Assembly (NCBI GenBank): GCA_020401865.1
Contig: JADCAS010000010.1
Location: 1 to 46,268, forward strand
Source of the DNA: Phenylobacterium sp.
GTDB taxonomy: Bacteria > Pseudomonadota > Alphaproteobacteria > Caulobacterales > Caulobacteraceae
Direction of reading: 5' to 3'
Length of the DNA stretch: 46,268 bases
Shown in pieces: positions 33,421-41,857 of the stretch; the first letter of the stretch is position 1; each line of letters starts with the position of its first letter. The notes beneath the pieces were generated by a model. That model saw nothing but the letters and a program-made list of their open reading frames with translations, had not been told where the DNA came from and did not search any database. The translations under genes were made by a program, and so were the position numbers.

Positions 33421-35160
33421 TCAGAATCCTACGGCCTCGCACGGACGAATGGCGTCGACACCGCACCGGATCGCACCATCGGCGTCGAGACAGACGGCGG
33501 TCGCATTCGCAAACGCCACGCTGAGCAGCGTGTGATCCTCGCAGACCGTCTCGATGCGATGCCCGCAGGCCCTCAAAGTCTCCGCGACGCTCGGCCCCAG
33601 GGCGTCCGCCACGAATGTCGTCTTCTCGCTGGCGTCGACACGTGGCGCCTCGCAGGCTTGCTGCGGGGTCAGGCCGTGATCGACGACGTCAGATATGATT
33701 TGCGTGACCGCGCTGATGATCCGGCGCCCGCCGTATGCGCCGACGCCGAGGACCGGGCGATCGTCGCGATAGACGATAGCAGGGGCCATGTTCGCGAGCG
33801 GACGCTTCCACGGCGCGATGGAATTGGGTGAGCCCGGGTGCGGGCAGAACCATTGCATACCAGCGTTCATCACCACACCGGGGCCCGCGACGAACTTCGC
33901 ACCGAACGCGTCGCCGACCGTATGCGTACACGAGACCAACATGCCGTCGCGGTCCGCCGCCGTGACATGCACCGTGCCGTTGCGCGCGCCTTCTGAACGG
34001 ACGATCGGGCCTGGCGGACATTCGAGAGCGCTGTGCGGCCAGGGATCGTGCAACAGCGGCTCGTCGAGATAGGCGGCCCAAGGCTCGCGCTCGGTGTAGA
34101 GGCGGTCGTCGCGCTCTGCTGAAGCGATCGCCTCGGCGATGGCGTCGAGGTACGCCGGCGCGAATATACCGTCGAGCGGCACGCGCTCGACCTCATCGTC
34201 ACCGAGATGGGCGTACCGATCGGCAAAGGCGTGGCGCAATGCGCAGACGACGAGTCTAACGCGCTCGGGGTGGTTACGACCGAACTTCCCAAGGTCGAAG
34301 CGCTCCAGGATGGCCAGCGCCTGGAGGACTGTCCAGGCGCCGCTGGGCGAGGTCGGCGTCGCCACATCGATCGTCCGGTATCTGCCAACGCGTGGCGAAC
34401 CGACGATCGGTCGATACCGACCCAGGTCTTCGAGAGTGAGGAGTCCACCGGCCTCTGCGACGTCGTTGACGATTGCACGCGCCATGTCGCCGCGATGGAA
34501 GGATTCGCCGCCGTCTCTGCCGATCTGTTCGATCGCATCGCCAAGCTCCGCCTGGACGATGCGCTGCTCGTAGAGCCAGACCGGAACCTCCCCGCGCACC
34601 AGCAGCGCAGACGCGGTCTTGGGCGACGAGGCGAGGAACGGTCGAAACGCCGCAGCCAAGCTGTCGTAGACGATGTCGCTCTTGAAGCCCTTGCGCGCGA
34701 CGTCCGCTGCGGGCTGAACGACGCGGCTCAGCGGCAATCGACCAAAGCGGCGATGGGCCTCGATCAGACCGGCGACCAAGCCCGGCACGCCGACGGCGAG
34801 ACCGCGGAATGAGTTGGCGTTGCCCGCGACGGCCATGGTTCCCAGACCGGCGCCGGGCGCATCGCCGGTGACGCGGTACATGTCGGCCCGCGCGGCGAGC
34901 GGTGCGCGCGTCGGAAACTCTATCGACACGCATCGACCGCTCTCAGGGTCGTGCACGAGCATGAATCCGCAGCCGCCGATCGATGTGCTGAAGGGCTCGA
35001 CGACACAGGCGACGAACGCGGCGCAAACCGCGGCGTCGACGGCCGAGCCGCCTTCGCGCAAGCAGTCCACGCCTGCATCCGCTTCACTTCGGCGGCTTGC
35101 GGCGACGGCGCCGTTGCGTACGACGACCTCTTCGCGCACGACGACTTGCCTGCTGCGCAT
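33421..35160 (-). CDS. Gamma-glutamyltransferase-family Ntn hydrolase
   Basis: 579 residues with the GGT layout. GGSAVDAAVCAAFVACVVEP opens the large subunit. NGTVHVTAADRDGMLVS holds the autocleavage site, with Thr396 as N-terminal nucleophile of the small subunit; the usual TTH reads TVH. GVGAYGGRRI is the glycine motif of the small subunit. No signal peptide is visible, unlike typical periplasmic GGTs, so it probably acts in the cytoplasm. The family removes gamma-glutamyl or other acyl groups from amines. Coupling to an amine oxidase suggests that it frees an amine which the oxidase then attacks; this is inference. Confidence 0.88.
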   Translation of the reverse strand: MRSRQVVVREEVVVRNGAVAASRRSEADAGVDCLREGGSAVDAAVCAAFVACVVEPFSTSIGGCGFMLVHDPESGRCVSIEFPTRAPLAARADMYRVTGDAPGAGLGTMAVAGNANSFRGLAVGVPGLVAGLIEAHRRFGRLPLSRVVQPAADVARKGFKSDIVYDSLAAAFRPFLASSPKTASALLVRGEVPVWLYEQRIVQAELGDAIEQIGRDGGESFHRGDMARAIVNDVAEAGGLLTLEDLGRYRPIVGSPRVGRYRTIDVATPTSPSGAWTVLQALAILERFDLGKFGRNHPERVRLVVCALRHAFADRYAHLGDDEVERVPLDGIFAPAYLDAIAEAIASAERDDRLYTEREPWAAYLDEPLLHDPWPHSALECPPGPIVRSEGARNGTVHVTAADRDGMLVSCTHTVGDAFGAKFVAGPGVVMNAGMQWFCPHPGSPNSIAPWKRPLANMAPAIVYRDDRPVLGVGAYGGRRIISAVTQIISDVVDHGLTPQQACEAPRVDASEKTTFVADALGPSVAETLRACGHRIETVCEDHTLLSVAFANATAVCLDADGAIRCGVDAIRPCEAVGF

Positions 35161-35423
35161 GGGATCAGCTCCATCGTTGGCGGCGGGACCAGGCCTGGCC
35201 GCAGATTTGAGTCAGGTCGGCAAGAGCATGCCGGCCTGCCCCGGCTTCAGTTCGGGTAGGCTGCAGTCTCCAGGCGACGTTGCGCCGGACCCATAGCCGA
35301 GCACCTTGCGGAGCTCGGAGGGGAGATCGCGCGCAACGTGCGACGGACACGAGAGATACTGATCTTCCTCTTGGCGCAGCCAATCGAGGCAGTGACATCC
35401 GTCTTTCCTCTTGCCTCATCGCG
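35161..35423. other. Intergenic region of 263 bp, no convincing gene
   Basis: Lies between the symporter stop and the gamma-glutamyltransferase-family start, both on the minus strand. The minus strand holds a 67-codon open frame (35212-35415) with a protein-like composition (includes LDWLRQEEDQYLS and ARDLPSELRKVLG) but no usable start codon. It could be a relic or a small gene with a non-standard start. The GGT promoter may also lie here. Confidence 0.3.
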
Positions 35424-36875
35424 TCATCTGAGCTTGCCCGCCCCGAGTGCGGCTTCTTCAGCGGCGCGATGATCGCGCGCGGCAAGTCGGCCGAGCTTTC
35501 GGTCGAGCGCCGCGCGCACGATGCGCTGGCGTTTCTCGTCGATCGGGTACGCAAGGATGAACGGAATGGCGGTCAGTGCGAACACTGCCGGCAACAGAAC
35601 GTTGACGGTGATCAGCGCCAATTGAGCATTCGGCTCACTGGCGGTGTGCGCGCTGAAGCCCATCGCCTCCATCAGCGGAAGTGCGATTCCGACACCAGCC
35701 GCCTCGGACAGCTTCTTGCCGATCTCCCAAACCGCAATGAACGCCGCGCCGCGCTGAAGGCCGGACTTGAGCCAATCGAGATCGATCACGTCGGCCGCCA
35801 TCGAGGCGCCGAGGATCAGCGGACCCGCATAGGCGAACCCCGACACGGCCTGCACCAACATGAAGCCGACGATGTCGCCGGGCGCGATGGCGAGAACGGC
35901 GAGGGACGCGATCAGACTGAGCAAGGATGCCGCGGCCATGACGTGATGCTTGACCATCCGTCGGCCGAGCCAAACCCAAAAAAACGCCCCAACGACGGCA
36001 GCGGCAAAGAACGCGAACACCATGACATCGGCGGCGTCGCCCAAGCCGGCGCGGTAGCGATAGTAGTGAACCACCGTCGTCTGGTTCATGCCGCTCGACA
36101 GACCCGCGAAGAAGGTTGAGCCGAGAAGCAGGAGGAAAGGTCGATTTCGGAGCAGGTCGCGCCCGAAGCGTTGCGAGCCGACAGGCGCCTCCGCCGTATG
36201 CGCCGACACCGGAACGAAGCGTACGAGCACGAGGAGCAACGGAGGGAGAAGAACCAAAGTCGCCCAACCGAGGGCCGCAACGTCAGCCGCAATCGCGGCC
36301 GTCTCGATCGCATTGCGATCGGTCATCTTCTCGAGCCCAGCGGGACGCACCAACACGGGGAACGTAACGGCGAGCAGCAGGCCGACGACGGAGAACAACT
36401 CGCGTGCGCCCGCAATGCGCGACCTTTCGTGATAATCCGGCGAGAGCTCCGCCCCCCATGCGCCGTAGGGAACAGTCATCATCGCCCAGCCCAGATAGAG
36501 AATGGACAGCGAGACGAAGAGATCGACTGCTGTTGCGTCGGCGGACGGCATGAATGTCCGCCAAACGCCGAACATCATGATCGGCGCACCCGCAAGGATC
36601 CATGGGATGCGACGACCCAGGCGACCGCGCGTGGCGTCACTCAATCGCCCGATAAGCGGATCGACGACGATGGCCAACACACGCGTGGCCATCAGGGCGA
36701 GACCCACCGCCGTGAAGCCGAGGCCGATATGATCTGTGTAGAGCGGCGCGACGTAAATCGCGATGGGCAGGCCCGCGGCGGCGAGCGGTATCGTCAGACC
36801 GCCATACGCCGCGAGCCGCCAGTTGGAGAGTTGTCCTGGAGGACCTGCACCCGCTTGGTTGTCAGATCCAGCCAC
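35424..36875 (-). CDS. MFS/GPH-family cation symporter
   Basis: 483 residues with twelve hydrophobic segments. YVAPLYTDHIGLG, then DPLIGRLSDATRGRLGRRIPWIL, is the conserved loop of the glycoside-pentoside-hexuronide:cation symporter family. TVPYGAWGAELSPDYHERSRI is the second family motif, and GASMAADVIDLDW appears in the C-terminal half. It imports a solute with Na+ or H+. The start is a GTG at 36875, 2 bp after the TonB-receptor stop, so it is co-transcribed with the receptor and probably imports the same compound from the periplasm. The GPH family handles sugars and other small organic molecules. Confidence 0.88.
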   Translation of the reverse strand: MAGSDNQAGAGPPGQLSNWRLAAYGGLTIPLAAAGLPIAIYVAPLYTDHIGLGFTAVGLALMATRVLAIVVDPLIGRLSDATRGRLGRRIPWILAGAPIMMFGVWRTFMPSADATAVDLFVSLSILYLGWAMMTVPYGAWGAELSPDYHERSRIAGARELFSVVGLLLAVTFPVLVRPAGLEKMTDRNAIETAAIAADVAALGWATLVLLPPLLLVLVRFVPVSAHTAEAPVGSQRFGRDLLRNRPFLLLLGSTFFAGLSSGMNQTTVVHYYRYRAGLGDAADVMVFAFFAAAVVGAFFWVWLGRRMVKHHVMAAASLLSLIASLAVLAIAPGDIVGFMLVQAVSGFAYAGPLILGASMAADVIDLDWLKSGLQRGAAFIAVWEIGKKLSEAAGVGIALPLMEAMGFSAHTASEPNAQLALITVNVLLPAVFALTAIPFILAYPIDEKRQRIVRAALDRKLGRLAARDHRAAEEAALGAGKLR

Positions 36876-36877
36876 CT

Positions 36878-39421
36878 CTAAAACCGACCACCGACCACCA
36901 ATGCCACCCGTCGCCGCGGCGCGACGAACAGATTGGTGGCGAGCCCGGCGCTTGCGTCGGCAACGTACATGCCGGTGACGATATCCTCGTCGAGCAGGTT
37001 CGACCCTTCGACCCGGGCGAACCAGCGCTTGTCAGCGCGTTCGACCTGGACGCGCGCATCGAGGATGCCCCAGGACTCGATGCGATCGATCGGGTCGCGG
37101 TTGTAGATCCGCCCCCAGAAATCCGATCTCCACGAATAGTCGGCGCGGACGCTGAGTTGCAGATCTCCCGCGATCCCTCGCGCGTACTCGGCGCCGAAGC
37201 GCAACGTCCACTCCGGTGCGTTGGGCAGTTCGCGTCCCTTCAAAGATACAGCGTTTCCGGACGAAAGCCCGAGTGCAGCGCAATCCCCGAACGGCACGCC
37301 GTCGAGCAGCCTGAAGAGCTGCCCGGTCGTGGCGACGCAATTGCCGCCCGACGTCGTGTCCTTGACTGCGATGAATCCACGCCGGCCGCCTGTCGGGTCG
37401 CGCGGGTCGATGCTTGTGGCGTTGCCGATCTCGGTCGCCAAGTGACCAGCGCTGACATCGACGCTCAAGCTGTCGCCGATCCGCGCGCCAAGCTCGAGTT
37501 CTGCGCCCACGATCGTCGCATCGATGTTCTCATTGATCGAGCTGCGATTGACGATCTTGGAGACCTGTAATCCATCGTAGTCGTAGCGGAACGCTGCGAA
37601 GTTCGCCGTGACTGCGTCGAACAGTACGCTCTTCGCGCCGACTTCGACGGAATTGACGTACTCGGGCTCGAACGTCTTCGACACGGCCACAGTGCCCTGC
37701 GGGTTGAAGCCGCCGCCCTTGTAGCCACGCGAATACGAGGCGTAGGTCAACAGGTCGAGCGAGGACGCGGCCGCTGGGCGCCATTCAACGACGGCTCGTC
37801 CCGTCACGGCCTCCTTCGTGAGCCTGTTCGAATCGAACGGTTGCGGGAGGTTGAACAGCAGGTTTCTGTTGACCTGTCTTTTCTTGTCACGCGTCCACCG
37901 CAGGCCGCCGGTCAAGCGCACCGTGTCGGTGACGTCGACGTAGGCTTCACCGAACACCGCATAGGACTTGAGATCGGCAACCGGGGTTTCCAGGCGGAAG
38001 AATGGCGGCGCGGCCTCAAGGATCAGCCCCGCGGCGTCGAGCGATGAGGCAATTTGGAAGAAGTCTTCCTGCCGGTCGTAGTCGAGGTAGAACGCCCCAA
38101 CGAGGAAGTCGAATGGGCCGTCGAAGTTCGACGCCAACCGCACCTCTTGAAGCCACTGCCGGCTCTTTCCGGACCCTCGTTCGAGCGACCATGGCCGATC
38201 GAACGATCCTGAGATGCGGCCCGCAAGGGAACCCAGATTGTCCGGATCCGGACGGCTCGTCGGCACGACACCGCCCGGGAAGACCGGCGCGAACCGACCA
38301 AGCGCGACGGCGAAATCGGGATCGGTGACGTAATGCCCGTTCTGCGTCGCCCACGCCGTCAACGCGTTGAACGTCATCGGCCCGAACTTGTGCTCAATCT
38401 CCAGCGTGGCGATCCATTCCTTGGTGTAGACCTCGGGATCGAAATCCAACGCGACGGCGTCGCCACGCGGTGCGATCGAGCCGATGAACGGGTCTTCGCC
38501 CTCTTCGACCAGGCCGGCTCCGGTCGCGACGAGACCCGCTAGCGTCGACGTGTAGTTCGGCAGACCTGGGCCCAGTCCGCTCGGCAGACAGCCGAGATTG
38601 CCGATCGGGTCGCGACGGCATTCACGCCGCTCGGCTTGCATGCCGTCGCCGTCGGCTCGAAGAAACGTCGCTGTAAGGTCGACCGTGGTGAGATTCGACG
38701 GCGTCCAGCGCACTGAACCACGGGCCGAGAAAACGTCCGCGCCGTTGATGCGATTGCCGGTCGTCAGATTGTCAATGTCACCGTCGTACTGCTCCGTGAC
38801 GAGCGCCGCACGAACGGCCAAGGACCGCGTGACCGGAACGTTGAGCATCGCTTCGACACCGCGCGTGTCGAAATTGCCGACACGCCCTTCGACCGATCCT
38901 TCGAACGTCGGCCGCGGCTTGCGCGTCCGCAGATTGACGGCCCCGCCGGTCGCGTTGCGTCCAAACAGCGTGCCCTGCGGGCCGCGAAGCACCTCGACGG
39001 CCTCGACGTCGTAATAGAGGCTCGAATTGCCGCCACCCTGGAGAAACGCGCCGTTGTAGTGCAGCGCTACGCCCGTATCGGCGCCGTCACCCAGGACGCT
39101 CGCGCCGATGCCGCGAATGGTGTAGTTGACGCCCCCGAAATTCGTCGACGTGTAGGAGAAGTTCGGCACGACCAATTGCAGATCGGCGGCATTGTCGACC
39201 TGTCGCGCATCAAGGGCCTCATCGCCGAAAGCCGTTACGGCGATTGGCACGTCCTGGATCGATTGTTCGCGACGCTGCGCCGTGACGACGATCTCGTTGA
39301 CCGCGCCGCTCACGGTCGCCTGGGCGTCCGGTGCACTCTGCGCGTGCGCTGTAGCTTGCCCGACCGCAAGAAGCCCCGCGGACACCACGAGCGCACGTGC
39401 GCTGTTCGTCTTCCAGTTCAT
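36878..39421 (-). CDS. TonB-dependent outer-membrane receptor
   Basis: 847 residues from an ATG with GGGAGTG upstream. A signal peptide ends at AHAQ near residue 27. NEIVVTAQRREQSIQDVPIA is the TonB box and plug start. VEVLRGPQGTLFGRNATGGAVN is the plug domain. YASYSRGYKGGGFNP and the final NLFVAPRRRVALVVGGRF belong to the barrel, which ends in the C-terminal Phe required for insertion. This is the large Caulobacterales/Sphingomonad type with broad substrates rather than a classical siderophore receptor. It is first in the receptor-symporter pair and should be the outer-membrane entry for the island's substrate. Confidence 0.93.
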   Translation of the reverse strand: MNWKTNSARALVVSAGLLAVGQATAHAQSAPDAQATVSGAVNEIVVTAQRREQSIQDVPIAVTAFGDEALDARQVDNAADLQLVVPNFSYTSTNFGGVNYTIRGIGASVLGDGADTGVALHYNGAFLQGGGNSSLYYDVEAVEVLRGPQGTLFGRNATGGAVNLRTRKPRPTFEGSVEGRVGNFDTRGVEAMLNVPVTRSLAVRAALVTEQYDGDIDNLTTGNRINGADVFSARGSVRWTPSNLTTVDLTATFLRADGDGMQAERRECRRDPIGNLGCLPSGLGPGLPNYTSTLAGLVATGAGLVEEGEDPFIGSIAPRGDAVALDFDPEVYTKEWIATLEIEHKFGPMTFNALTAWATQNGHYVTDPDFAVALGRFAPVFPGGVVPTSRPDPDNLGSLAGRISGSFDRPWSLERGSGKSRQWLQEVRLASNFDGPFDFLVGAFYLDYDRQEDFFQIASSLDAAGLILEAAPPFFRLETPVADLKSYAVFGEAYVDVTDTVRLTGGLRWTRDKKRQVNRNLLFNLPQPFDSNRLTKEAVTGRAVVEWRPAAASSLDLLTYASYSRGYKGGGFNPQGTVAVSKTFEPEYVNSVEVGAKSVLFDAVTANFAAFRYDYDGLQVSKIVNRSSINENIDATIVGAELELGARIGDSLSVDVSAGHLATEIGNATSIDPRDPTGGRRGFIAVKDTTSGGNCVATTGQLFRLLDGVPFGDCAALGLSSGNAVSLKGRELPNAPEWTLRFGAEYARGIAGDLQLSVRADYSWRSDFWGRIYNRDPIDRIESWGILDARVQVERADKRWFARVEGSNLLDEDIVTGMYVADASAGLATNLFVAPRRRVALVVGGRF

Positions 39422-39498
39422 GACACACTCCCGTGAACGCATTATGTGCCAGGGCCCGGTGCGCGTTCGATCAAACCGGGCCTTTCGAGGGCGCGGCG

Positions 39499-40683
39499 CT
39501 AGGCGCCGCGGACCTCGCAAGCGGTCCAGACCAGCTCCTTGCCAGATCGAAACGATCCGACGCAGTGCGGCGCGAGGAGATCGAAGAATGTGTCAGGGTC
39601 GAGGATGTCCTCTGGCGCGTAGACACCGCTCGTCTTCTCGAAGCCCCGGCGAAACAACGGCACTGCGAGCGACAGCGGCACGCTCGTTGCGCCCGCCATA
39701 CCGCCGGGCGGAGCGGAAAGAATGGCGGCGGCCGAGATCGCCTGCTTCCCCCCAACGCGCCCGCTCGCCCATGCGAACAGGCCGGGCGTCGCGCTCTTGT
39801 CAGCCGCGTCGCTCGGCGCGCGCGCTGTCTCCGAAAGATCGCGAACGATCTCGTCGGCAGCGTCGTGGATGGTGATCCGTCCGGTATCGACGAGGTGGGC
39901 AAGCACTTGCAGGCCTTCGAAGGCGCGCGCTTGCCCGACCATGACGTTCGAGCATGCTGTAAGGCCCGTAAGCGCGCGCGGAATCGTCACCGCTTCGGGA
40001 TGCCCGACCGACCAAACGTTCACGGGGCCGAGACCGGGGTACATGATTTCGCGACGCTCGAGCGGCTTGGCGTTCTGAAATCCGCCATCGCGCAGAACGC
40101 GAATGAAGCCGGTCAATTGCTGCACCCAATGCACCACCGCCGCGCTGGCGCCCGTCGCGCGCGGGCGACCACTTCTTGCGGCCGGCAAATCCTCACTCGA
40201 ACCGTCGATGGACCAGCCGGTGAGGACCTCATCGACCTCGTCGAGAGCGGCCGCGGCCTTCAGCGCCAGCATGTTGGTAATGCCCGGCGAGGCGCCGAGG
40301 CCGATCAGCGCAAGTGAATTCGCCGCCTTCGCGCGCGCATCGAGCGCAAGCATCTCGAGCGTCGGCTCCCAATCGTCGCAGATGTCCGCATAGTTGACCC
40401 CGACATCGATCACCTGTTCGAGCACGGACACGCCGAACTGGTAGAAGGGACCGACGGTGTTGAGGACGAGATCGTGCGTCTCGATCGCCGCGCGCATGGA
40501 CGCGCGGTCGTTCACGTTCAGGGCGATCCCCCGGGCCTTCGCGCCGGCCCGTTGGGCGACGTCGGCCGCACGGGCGCCGTCGAGATCCGCGACGGTCACC
40601 TGATCAACGAAGGCGTGCGCGGCCGACTGTTCGACCGCTACCCGCCCCATTCCGCCCGCGCCGCCCAATACGAGTACCCGCAT
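39499..40683 (-). CDS. Saccharopine dehydrogenase-like oxidoreductase
   Basis: 394 residues. VLVLGGAGGMGRVAVEQ is a Rossmann NAD(P) motif. VADLDGARAADVAQ, then LNTVGPFYQFGVSVLEQVIDVGVNYADI, is the typical core of the saccharopine dehydrogenase / homospermidine synthase-like family. The enzyme class makes or breaks a C-N bond between an amino acid or amine and a keto compound. It lies upstream of the TonB receptor with a 77-bp gap and is divergent from the first TetR gene. The 128-bp divergent region contains the shared operator-like motif. The exact reaction is unknown. Confidence 0.82.
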   Translation of the reverse strand: MRVLVLGGAGGMGRVAVEQSAAHAFVDQVTVADLDGARAADVAQRAGAKARGIALNVNDRASMRAAIETHDLVLNTVGPFYQFGVSVLEQVIDVGVNYADICDDWEPTLEMLALDARAKAANSLALIGLGASPGITNMLALKAAAALDEVDEVLTGWSIDGSSEDLPAARSGRPRATGASAAVVHWVQQLTGFIRVLRDGGFQNAKPLERREIMYPGLGPVNVWSVGHPEAVTIPRALTGLTACSNVMVGQARAFEGLQVLAHLVDTGRITIHDAADEIVRDLSETARAPSDAADKSATPGLFAWASGRVGGKQAISAAAILSAPPGGMAGATSVPLSLAVPLFRRGFEKTSGVYAPEDILDPDTFFDLLAPHCVGSFRSGKELVWTACEVRGA

Positions 40684-40727
40684 GAGTGCAACCTCTTGAC
40701 CCGAAAACCTGTTATCAAAGCATCACA

Positions 40728-40741
40728 ACAACTGTCATGAT
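40728..40741 (-). promoter_or_regulatory. Operator-like motif, copy 1 (candidate TetR site)
   Basis: ATCATGACAGTTGT on the minus strand, in the divergent region between the saccharopine-dehydrogenase-like gene and the first TetR gene. It matches copy 2 at 13 of 14 bases. CATCA and TGATG arms (40721-40725 and 40738-40742) give it partial dyad symmetry. Confidence 0.5.
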
Positions 40742-40811
40742 GTCAAGTCGAGATCGAAGGGCTTTGTATTTTTTCGCGATGCTGGCTATCTGATCAGAAC
40801 GAGAGGTCGGT

Positions 40812-41414
40812 ATGCCGAGGAAAGCGCCCCCTTCCCCGCCGGGAGCGGAGGACCGCCGCGATCAAGTGGCGCAAGCCACATGGCGCGTCATCGCACGTGA
40901 CGGCCTGGACCGCACCTCGATGCGCGCGATCGCGCAGGAACTCGGTTGCACGACCGGCGTCCTCACACACTACTTCCGAGACAAGGACGCGCTTCTGGAT
41001 TTCGCGCTGTCGTCGATCGTGTCGCAGTTGCGACTGGCGACCGATGGCGCCGACATCAAGGACTTGGGCGTCGTGCGTGACCTGCTCGACCAGATCTTAC
41101 CGACCGATGCGAGCACGAAGACATGGTGGAAGGTGTGGCTGTCCTTCACGGTCGCCGTGATGGCGAACCCGCGCCAGGCCGCCAATCATGCGAAGCTCTA
41201 TTCCGATCTGCGGGCATTCTGGACGCTGGTGTTCGCGCGCTTGCGTGAACGCGGACGTCTGCCCGCTAGCGTCGACCCCACGCTCGAGGCGGAGATGCTG
41301 CTCTGTCTTGTCGACGGCATCGGCGTCCACGCCCTCATCTCGCCTCGCACCTTGACGGCGAAGCGGCAGCTGGAGATCGTCGACGCCTATCTCGCGCGGC
41401 TCGCACGCGGCTGA
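40812..41414 (+). CDS. TetR-family regulator (BetI-like), copy 1
   Basis: 200 residues. The DNA-binding domain is at residues 20-65: WRVIARDGLDRTSMRAIAQE, then GCTTGVLTHYFRDKDALLDF, the recognition helix and following helix of the BetI branch. The C-terminal part is a ligand-binding helical domain. It is divergent from the saccharopine-dehydrogenase-like gene and convergent with the SCP2 gene. The ATCATRACAGTTGT motif occurs in its own promoter region and again before the BVMO and SCP2 genes, so it is the natural candidate to repress both sets and be released by a pathway intermediate. Confidence 0.9.
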   Translation: MPRKAPPSPPGAEDRRDQVAQATWRVIARDGLDRTSMRAIAQELGCTTGVLTHYFRDKDALLDFALSSIVSQLRLATDGADIKDLGVVRDLLDQILPTDASTKTWWKVWLSFTVAVMANPRQAANHAKLYSDLRAFWTLVFARLRERGRLPASVDPTLEAEMLLCLVDGIGVHALISPRTLTAKRQLEIVDAYLARLARG

Positions 41415-41424
41415 ACCGGCGCCT

Positions 41425-41742
41425 TCACGGCGTCTTCAGCGCCTGATCGATCCGCATCGCTAGACCCATGTCGCCCTCGATCTTGAGGCGCCCCGACATG
41501 AACGCCAGAGTGGAATCGAGCTTGCCCTCGCTCATCAGCGCGAAGTCTTCGATGGACTGTTTGAGCGTGCAATCGGTGGGCCGATCGACGTTATCGACCA
41601 CGTTCGGGGTGACACTGGCGTCGATGACGACGACACCGTCCTGACCGAAGTCGAACTTCACCTTCTTGCCAAGCCCGCAATCGGCTCCAACGGCGTTCCG
41701 CAGTCCCTCGGTCACCAGACGCAAAGCTTCCTGACTGTCCAT
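41425..41742 (-). CDS. SCP2 sterol-binding domain protein
   Basis: 105 residues, a single SCP2 domain: KVKFDFGQDGVVVIDA, then CTLKQSIEDFALMSEGKLDSTLAFMSGRLKIEGDMGLAMRID. The SCP2 fold holds a hydrophobic tunnel for sterols, fatty acyl-CoAs or other lipids. A free-standing SCP2 protein in a catabolic island suggests a lipophilic substrate or intermediate. It is divergent from the BVMO gene across a 115-bp region that holds a clear operator-like palindrome. It ends 10 bp from the TetR stop. Confidence 0.9.
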   Translation of the reverse strand: MDSQEALRLVTEGLRNAVGADCGLGKKVKFDFGQDGVVVIDASVTPNVVDNVDRPTDCTLKQSIEDFALMSEGKLDSTLAFMSGRLKIEGDMGLAMRIDQALKTP

Positions 41743-41786
41743 CGGCTCGTGCTCCTTTCCCGCGTCATCGCAAATGCGCCTGCCTC

Positions 41787-41814
41787 TGTCAACATATGAT
41801 CATAACAGTTGTCA
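41787..41814. promoter_or_regulatory. Operator-like palindrome, copy 2 (candidate TetR site)
   Basis: ATCATAACAGTTGT at 41799-41812 matches copy 1. It is embedded in a larger dyad: the perfect palindrome TATGATCATA (41795-41804) flanked by TGTCAAC (41787-41793) and GTTGTCA (41808-41814). It sits between divergent starts of the SCP2 (41742) and BVMO (41858) genes, where it could control both. Confidence 0.55.
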
Positions 41815-41857
41815 GGTTCAACGCTCGGGTGTATTCGGGGCCGACGAGGAGACTGGC

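Noticed and set aside
35165..35554. 129-residue minus-strand frame between the symporter and the GGT-family gene
   Set aside because: It overlaps the symporter out of frame, is arginine-rich and lacks a domain. A different 67-codon frame in the gap looks more protein-like but has no start.
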